Source: DUEN01 sp024277095 | Lineage (GTDB): Bacteria; Chloroflexota; Anaerolineae; DUEN01 | Direction: 5' to 3' | Assembly: GCA_024277095.1 (NCBI GenBank) | Contig: JAJRVX010000412.1 | Coordinates: forward strand, 1 to 9,781 | Length of the DNA stretch: 9,781 nucleotides | Shown here: positions 5,841 through 9,781 of the stretch, one piece after another | Layout of the letters: each line of letters begins with the position of its first letter | Numbering within the stretch: position 1 is the stretch's first letter | Program-made: the position numbers and the translations under genes | Notes under the pieces: generated by a model | Seen by the model: only the letters and a program-made list of their open reading frames with translations | Told to the model about the DNA's origin: nothing | The model's database searches: none

Positions 5841-5865
5841 GACTCATCGCCTGTTCAAAGGCGCC

Positions 5866-6585
5866 CTAATCGCTCAGGAACTCCTCGCCGATCTTCCCCG
5901 CGGGGTCCGCCTTGGTGGGAAGCCCCTCCAAAATCTCGGCGAACTCGCTCATGAACAGCTCGTAGATGCGGCGCAGCTCGGCGACGGGATCCGGATGATC
6001 ATCCACGCGCAGATCGATCTTGGGATAATCTTCCGTGTCGACGATCAGCAGGGCGGCTGATTGCTTGCCCCGCTTGTCGCCGCCGGCCGCCTCGGCCGCC
6101 TCCAGGCAACGGAGCAGCCGCTCGGCCAGCGGCAGATCACTGCCCTCCGTCTCCTCGAACACGCGAGCCATCTCCGCCACCACATCCCCGTTGGCCAGCA
6201 TGTTGCCCGCCGCCGCGTAGTTCGGGCCGGTCCGGTGCCCGCACCAGGTGTCACACCGCTCGCCGGTGTAGGCGGCGCTGCGCCCCTGCGCATCCACGAT
6301 GGCCAGTTGCCGAATCTGTGGGCGCGGGTCCCTGGCCAGCGAGTTGCGCAAAGCCTCCTCCGCGGCCTGCCCTTGACTGAGATTCTCGATCATCCAATAG
6401 CGATGGTAAGGGTTCACGAAGGCCTGGGTGGAGCAGGCTCCAACCTGCGCTTTGGCGTTGGGGGCCAGCGCTCCCACGGCGATGAACTTGGTGGAGATCC
6501 CAACCCCTAGCTGCCCCGTTCGAGCGCATCTCGCTGAGATCGAAAAGGTTGCCAGGCGCGGTGCGGAAAGCTTTTCCCGTTGCAT
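5866..6585 (-). CDS. DUF1028 family protein (Ntn-hydrolase-like)
   Basis: 239 residues from the ATG at 6585, chosen because AAGGAG lies 6 bases upstream. An in-frame TTG at 6618 has no ribosome site and adds 11 residues foreign to the family. DUF1028 hallmarks are present throughout: ATFSISAR at 12-19, VGAL and VGACSTQAFVNP near 37-59, RQLAIVDAQGR (92-102), the TGERCDTWCGHRTGPNY stretch (107-123), AGNML (126-130), GGDKRGKQSAALLIV (168-182) and DLRVDDHPDPVAELRR (191-206). Structural work on the family shows an Ntn-hydrolase-like fold, but I know of no settled reaction. There is no signal peptide, so it is probably cytoplasmic. It follows the DppC-like permease by 39 bases and is the last gene before the terminator. 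This suggests a hydrolase acting on the imported peptide or amide (inference). Confidence 0.9.
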   Translation of the reverse strand: MQREKLSAPRLATFSISARCARTGQLGVGISTKFIAVGALAPNAKAQVGACSTQAFVNPYHRYWMIENLSQGQAAEEALRNSLARDPRPQIRQLAIVDAQGRSAAYTGERCDTWCGHRTGPNYAAAGNMLANGDVVAEMARVFEETEGSDLPLAERLLRCLEAAEAAGGDKRGKQSAALLIVDTEDYPKIDLRVDDHPDPVAELRRIYELFMSEFAEILEGLPTKADPAGKIGEEFLSD

Positions 6586-6624
6586 CACACACTCCTTTCC
6601 TTGCGGGTTTGCGATCAAAGTGCC

Positions 6625-7476
6625 CTATACCCGTACGTCGGACCGGGGATCCAGCGCGTCGCGCAGCCCATCGCCGATCAGGTGCAGCGCCAGGACCGTC
6701 AGAAAGATCGCCAGCCCTGGGAAGATGGTCCACCAGGGCGCCTCGAGCATGTACTCCCGGCCGAAGCTCAGCATCGAACCCCAGCTCGGGTCCGGCGGCT
6801 GGGTGCCCAGGCCGAGGAAGGACAGCGCTGCCTCCGCCAGGATGGCGAAGGCGGTGGCCAGGGATACCTGCACGATCACCGCGTCCAGGGCGTTGGGCAG
6901 GATATGCCGGCGGACGATATCCGCGTCCCGGAGGCCGATGCAGCGGGCCGCCTCGATGAACTCCAGCTCTCGGACGGCCAGCACGCTGCCGCGGGTGATG
7001 CGGGCGAAGATCGGCACGTAGACGATGCCCACCGCGATCATCACGTTGGTGGTGGACTGCCCCAACACCGCCATGATCGCGATGGCCAGGAGGACGGCGG
7101 GAAAGGCGAACAGCACGTCCATGGTCCGCATCACCAGGGTATCGACCCATCCGCCCAGGTAGCCGGCCAGCAGCCCCAACAGCAGCCCGATGGAGGTCGC
7201 GATGGAGACCGAGATCAGACCGACCTTCAGGGAGATGCGCGTGCCGTAGAGGACGCGCGAGAAGATGTCCCGCCCCAGGTCGTCGGTGCCGAAGAGGTGC
7301 GCCGCCGATGGGCCCTGAAGCCGATCACGGATGTTGGTCTTGATGGGGTCGTAGGGCGCGATCACGGGGGCCAGCAGCGCGCTGATGAGAAGGAGAACGA
7401 TGATCAGCGTGCCGAGGAGCGCCAGCCGGTTCCGCGCGAAGCGTCTCCAAAAGCGGGAGGGACGGAACGTGAGCAT
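6625..7476 (-). CDS. Peptide/nickel ABC transporter permease, DppC-like
   Basis: 283 residues from the ATG at 7476. The open frame extends upstream, but that part is out-of-frame overlap with the upstream permease and has no family similarity. The start is supported by GAGGG about 7 bases upstream and by the TGATG junction with the upstream stop, which implies translational coupling. The DppC/OppC signature FGTDDLGRDIFSRVLYGTR lies at 62-80, and the cytoplasmic EAA loop (EAARCIGLRDADIVRRHILPN) at 175-195, where the ATPase docks. Hydrophobic segments near 18-40, 83-107, 117-140, 143-160, 200-224 and 248-270 fit the usual six membrane spans. Length is normal. With the DppB-like subunit it should form the membrane channel of a peptide-type importer. 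Substrate cannot be told from the permease. Confidence 0.95.
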   Translation of the reverse strand: MLTFRPSRFWRRFARNRLALLGTLIIVLLLISALLAPVIAPYDPIKTNIRDRLQGPSAAHLFGTDDLGRDIFSRVLYGTRISLKVGLISVSIATSIGLLLGLLAGYLGGWVDTLVMRTMDVLFAFPAVLLAIAIMAVLGQSTTNVMIAVGIVYVPIFARITRGSVLAVRELEFIEAARCIGLRDADIVRRHILPNALDAVIVQVSLATAFAILAEAALSFLGLGTQPPDPSWGSMLSFGREYMLEAPWWTIFPGLAIFLTVLALHLIGDGLRDALDPRSDVRV

Positions 7477-8432
7477 CACTTGCCCTCTTGATCGAAGCGG
7501 ATGCGTGGGTTCACCCACGTGTAGGCGATGTCGACCAGCAGGTTGCTGAAGACGAAGACGAATGAGACCATCAGGACGACGCCCATGACCACCGGATAAT
7601 CGCGCTGGTTGATCGCGGTCAGGGCGAGCCATCCGATGCCCGGCCACGCGAAGACCTGCTCGATGATCACGGCGCCGCCGAGCAGATATCCTATCTGCAG
7701 GCCCAGCACCGTAAGCGTCGGGATCAGCGCGTTCTTCAGCACATGGCGGAGGATGACGATCCGCTCCGCCAATCCCTTCGCGCGCGCGGTCCTGACGTAG
7801 TCCTGGGAGAGCGCCTCGAGCATCGACGAGCGGGTGAAGCGCATCAGCGCTCCCGTGTTGAAGAGCCCGAGGGCGATGGATGGCAGGATCAGGTGCTTGA
7901 GGTGCGGCCCCAGGCCGGCGCTCAAAGGGGCGTATCCGGAGGCCGGGAGCCAGCGCAGGTAGAGGGAGAAGATGAGGATCAGCAGGATGCCGAACCAGAA
8001 TCCGGGCATGCTGATGCCGAACAGCGCGAAGGACGTGAAGGCGTAGTCCAGGGCCGTGTACCGCCGCGTGGCGCTGATGATCCCGGCGGGGACGCCGATC
8101 GAGACCGCGATCAGCAGCGATAGGATGGCCAGCTCCACCGTAGCGGGCAGCCGCTGGAGGATCAGCGTAGAGACGGGACGCTTGCTCTGATATGAGGTCC
8201 CGAGATCACCGCGCACGACGTTGCTGAGCCAGATGCCATACTGTACCCACCAGGGCCGATCGAGCCCGAGGGAGCGCCGTATCCGGGCGACCTCTTGGGG
8301 GCTGGCCTGCACGCCGAGGATGGCCGTGGCCGGGTCGCCGGGGGTGAGTTTCAACAGCAGGAAGACGGCCAGAGAGACGCCGACGAGGACCGGGACGAGA
8401 TGGATCAACCGTCTGATGATGAAGGTGGGCAT
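7476..8432 (-). CDS. Peptide/nickel ABC transporter permease, DppB-like
   Basis: 318 residues from the ATG at 8432, which has GAGGAG 11 bases upstream. A GTG at 8444 would add four residues but abuts that ribosome site, so the ATG is preferred. The N-terminal span IIRRLIHLVPVLVGVSLAVF, the LTPGDPA motif, the GDLGTSY signature (75-81) and the cytoplasmic EAA loop (about 211-234, DYVRTARAKGLAERIVILRHVLKN in two parts) mark the DppB/OppB family. The C-terminal DYPVVMGVVLM segment and final membrane span are also present. It forms the channel with the next gene's product, whose start codon shares one base with this stop (TGATG). It lies downstream of the substrate-binding protein gene, across a 76-88-base gap with a stem-loop. 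Length and motifs are complete. Confidence 0.95.
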   Translation of the reverse strand: MPTFIIRRLIHLVPVLVGVSLAVFLLLKLTPGDPATAILGVQASPQEVARIRRSLGLDRPWWVQYGIWLSNVVRGDLGTSYQSKRPVSTLILQRLPATVELAILSLLIAVSIGVPAGIISATRRYTALDYAFTSFALFGISMPGFWFGILLILIFSLYLRWLPASGYAPLSAGLGPHLKHLILPSIALGLFNTGALMRFTRSSMLEALSQDYVRTARAKGLAERIVILRHVLKNALIPTLTVLGLQIGYLLGGAVIIEQVFAWPGIGWLALTAINQRDYPVVMGVVLMVSFVFVFSNLLVDIAYTWVNPRIRFDQEGK

Positions 8433-8456
8433 CTTGGCGTTCACTCCTCACATCGG

Positions 8457-8499
8457 GGTGGGCAGGCCGATGGGCGCTCCCCGAAACGACCTGCCCACC
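8457..8499 (-). promoter_or_regulatory. Stem-loop between binding-protein and permease genes
   Basis: GGTGGGCAGG (8457-8466) is the exact reverse complement of CCTGCCCACC (8490-8499), with a 23-base loop that itself can form GGG/CCC. No T-tract follows on the minus strand. Such intercistronic stems commonly protect the 3' end of the abundant binding-protein message and lower permease expression. This role is inferred from position. Confidence 0.5.
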
Positions 8500-8520
8500 G
8501 CTGGCTTCCGTTCTCGCGGA

Positions 8521-9781
8521 TCATTCCCCTTGATCGAGCCAGACCGTCTTAAACGTCATATCCTCGCGGCCCGTCATCACGAAGCCGTTGACGTTCGCCG
8601 TGCTGGCCATGATGGACTCGCGATATACGATATGAACCATGGGAGCCTGATCGATCAGGTACTCCTGGATCTCGTAGTAGACCTTCTTCCGCTCCTCCTT
8701 GTCGCGCAGCTTCCGCCCCTTCTCCAGCAACGCGTCCAGTTCCGGCGTGCTGAATCGCCAGATGTTGAAGATCTCGCCGCTGTGGTGCCACTGATAGAAG
8801 AAGTCGTCCGGGTCGATGCCGCCGGAGATCAGGACGATCTCCGCCTCGAAGTCCCCCTCGGTGACCACCTGCTGGATCCAGGTGGACCATTCGAGCTGCT
8901 GGATCTCGAAGTCCACACCGACCTCCTTCGCGGCCTCGGCGATCAGCTCCGCCATCTTGATCTCCAGCGGATAGGTGGGGCTGACCTTGATCGTCGCCTT
9001 GAACCCATCGGGGTAGCCGGCCTCGGTCAGGAGCTGCCGGGCTTTTTCCGGATCGAAGGTGTAGGCATCCTTGATGGCGGGATTGAAGGCCCAGTGGCTT
9101 TCCGGGATGGCGATCTGCGCGGGCTTGGCGTAGCCCTCCATGACGGATTGGGCGATCGCCTCGCGGTCGATGAGATAGCCCATCGCCTGACGGACGAGCT
9201 TGTTGTCAAAGGGCGGCTTGGTGACGTTGAACCCCAGGTGGTCTCGTACGACGCCGAGGACGCGGTAGACCTTGAAGTTGGGGTCGCTCTCCAGCTCGGC
9301 CACGTCCTTGTAGGGCACGTTGCCGATGAAGTTCAGCCCGCCGGTCTTCAGCTCGACCAGCTTGGTGGCCGATTCGGGGATGGGCCGGAAGACCACCTTG
9401 TCGAGGTAGGGCTTGCCCTCCTCCCAGTAGTCATCGAATCGCTCCAGGGTGATATGATCTCCTGAGACCCACTCCACGAACTTGAACGGCCCCGTCCCGA
9501 TCAGCTGCTGGTTGAAGTCCACGCCCGCGTCCTTGGGCAGGATCCAGAGGGACTCCAGATTGGTCAGGAACGCCGCGAACGGGTATTTGAGCTTGAAGAC
9601 GACCGTGTAGTCGTCGGGCGCCTCGACGGACTCGACCATCTCCAGGTCGGAGCGATCCGCGGCCGGGAAGTCGGGATCCATGATCCGATTGAAGGAGTAG
9701 ATCACGTCCTCGGCCTTGAACTCCTTGCCGTTGTGGAATTTGACGCCCTGGCGCAGTTTGAACGTGTAGGTCAGGCCGTCA
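8521..9781 (-). CDS. ABC transporter substrate-binding protein, family 5 (partial, 5' end outside window)
   Basis: The frame is open from the stop at 8521 to the right edge, giving about 419 C-terminal residues. The first visible part includes RQGVKFHNGKEFKAEDV then IYSFNRIMDP, the well-known early signature of SBP_bac_5 proteins (DppA/OppA/NikA type). A GTG at 9705 inside this stretch is not the start. Further family features are GTGPFKFVEW, the RQAMGYLIDREAIAQSVMEG region, and a lobe with FDPEKARQLLTEAGYPDGF. The signal peptide or lipobox, and the start, must lie beyond 9781. Its role is to capture a peptide, opine, sugar oligomer or metal chelate outside the membrane and deliver it to the two permeases that follow. 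The sequence does not fix the ligand. The protein ends normally in TVWLDQGE. Confidence 0.95.
   Translation of the reverse strand, partial: DGLTYTFKLRQGVKFHNGKEFKAEDVIYSFNRIMDPDFPAADRSDLEMVESVEAPDDYTVVFKLKYPFAAFLTNLESLWILPKDAGVDFNQQLIGTGPFKFVEWVSGDHITLERFDDYWEEGKPYLDKVVFRPIPESATKLVELKTGGLNFIGNVPYKDVAELESDPNFKVYRVLGVVRDHLGFNVTKPPFDNKLVRQAMGYLIDREAIAQSVMEGYAKPAQIAIPESHWAFNPAIKDAYTFDPEKARQLLTEAGYPDGFKATIKVSPTYPLEIKMAELIAEAAKEVGVDFEIQQLEWSTWIQQVVTEGDFEAEIVLISGGIDPDDFFYQWHHSGEIFNIWRFSTPELDALLEKGRKLRDKEERKKVYYEIQEYLIDQAPMVHIVYRESIMASTANVNGFVMTGREDMTFKTVWLDQGE

Larger units (their letters stand above)
5258..5865. other. Long intergenic region: kinase leader, hairpins, importer-operon terminator
   Basis: No intact gene is seen in these 608 bases. 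From right to left they hold the terminator of the importer operon (5804-5840), a 12-bp perfect palindrome TTCGGCGCCGAA (5778-5789), a 6-bp stem (5763-5768/5774-5779), an 8-bp hairpin GGGCGGCT/AGCCGCCC (5690-5697/5704-5711), a 12-bp near-perfect stem CATATCCATTGC/GCGATGGATATG (5648-5659/5671-5682), GGGAC/GTCCC (5551-5555/5559-5563), and a GC-rich set near 5313-5399. A coding-like scrap lies on the plus strand at 5706-5801. The kinase promoter should lie here. The only candidate I saw, TTGCCG (5492-5487) with AGAATA (5468-5463) and an 18-base spacer, is weak. Confidence 0.7.

Noticed and set aside
6586..6618. Upstream TTG start for the DUF1028 gene
   Set aside because: It has no ribosome site and adds residues outside the family, whereas the ATG at 6585 has AAGGAG at 6 bases.
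8221..9465. 414-codon open frame on the plus strand
   Set aside because: It is antisense to the binding protein and DppB-like genes, which have full family signatures, and its product is a mirror of their codon bias.
1..9781. CRISPR arrays, tRNA or rRNA genes
   Set aside because: I saw no regularly spaced direct repeats and no cloverleaf or rRNA-like sequence. The inverted repeats are individual hairpins.

Overview
The window is GC-rich, and every gene that can be supported lies on the minus strand. It probably comes from a Chloroflexota (Chloroflexi) bacterium. The best pointer is the Lys-Glu-Val repeat linker that follows the lipoprotein signal of the cytochrome at 471-1421, a linker style common in exported lipoproteins of that phylum. 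The phylum assignment is an inference from style, not proof.

Read in the direction of transcription (right to left), the layout is as follows. (1) A peptide/nickel-type ABC importer operon: a family-5 substrate-binding protein cut by the right edge (8521-9781), a DppB-like permease (about 7476-8432), a DppC-like permease (6625-7476) and a DUF1028 protein (5866-6585), closed by a strong intrinsic terminator (5804-5840). No ATPase gene is present downstream. (2) A 608-base non-coding stretch rich in inverted repeats. (3) A two-component pair: a 934-residue membrane sensor histidine kinase (2453-5257) with a CxxCH heme-c motif in its extracytoplasmic Cache domain, coupled to a NarL/LuxR-type response regulator (1785-2450) and followed by a terminator (1636-1664). 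(4) A gap carrying three GC-rich hairpins with alternative pairings (1498-1554). (5) A Tat-exported, probably lipid-anchored, split-Soret-like diheme cytochrome c (471-1421), followed by a textbook terminator (365-407). (6) A second hairpin-rich gap. (7) The first 21 codons of what looks like an ISAs1-family transposase at the left edge (1-64).

The most interesting unit is (3)+(5). A sensor kinase that appears to carry a covalently bound heme outside the membrane, plus a cysteine cluster in its cytoplasmic PAS domain, sits directly upstream of a periplasmic-side cytochrome with two CxxCH motifs and a cysteine-rich domain of the C_GCAxxG_C_C / split-Soret type. A simple working model is that the kinase reads the redox or ligand state of the envelope and the regulator controls the cytochrome gene. 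The model is inference: no regulator binding site is established here. The importer operon appears to be an independent transcription unit.
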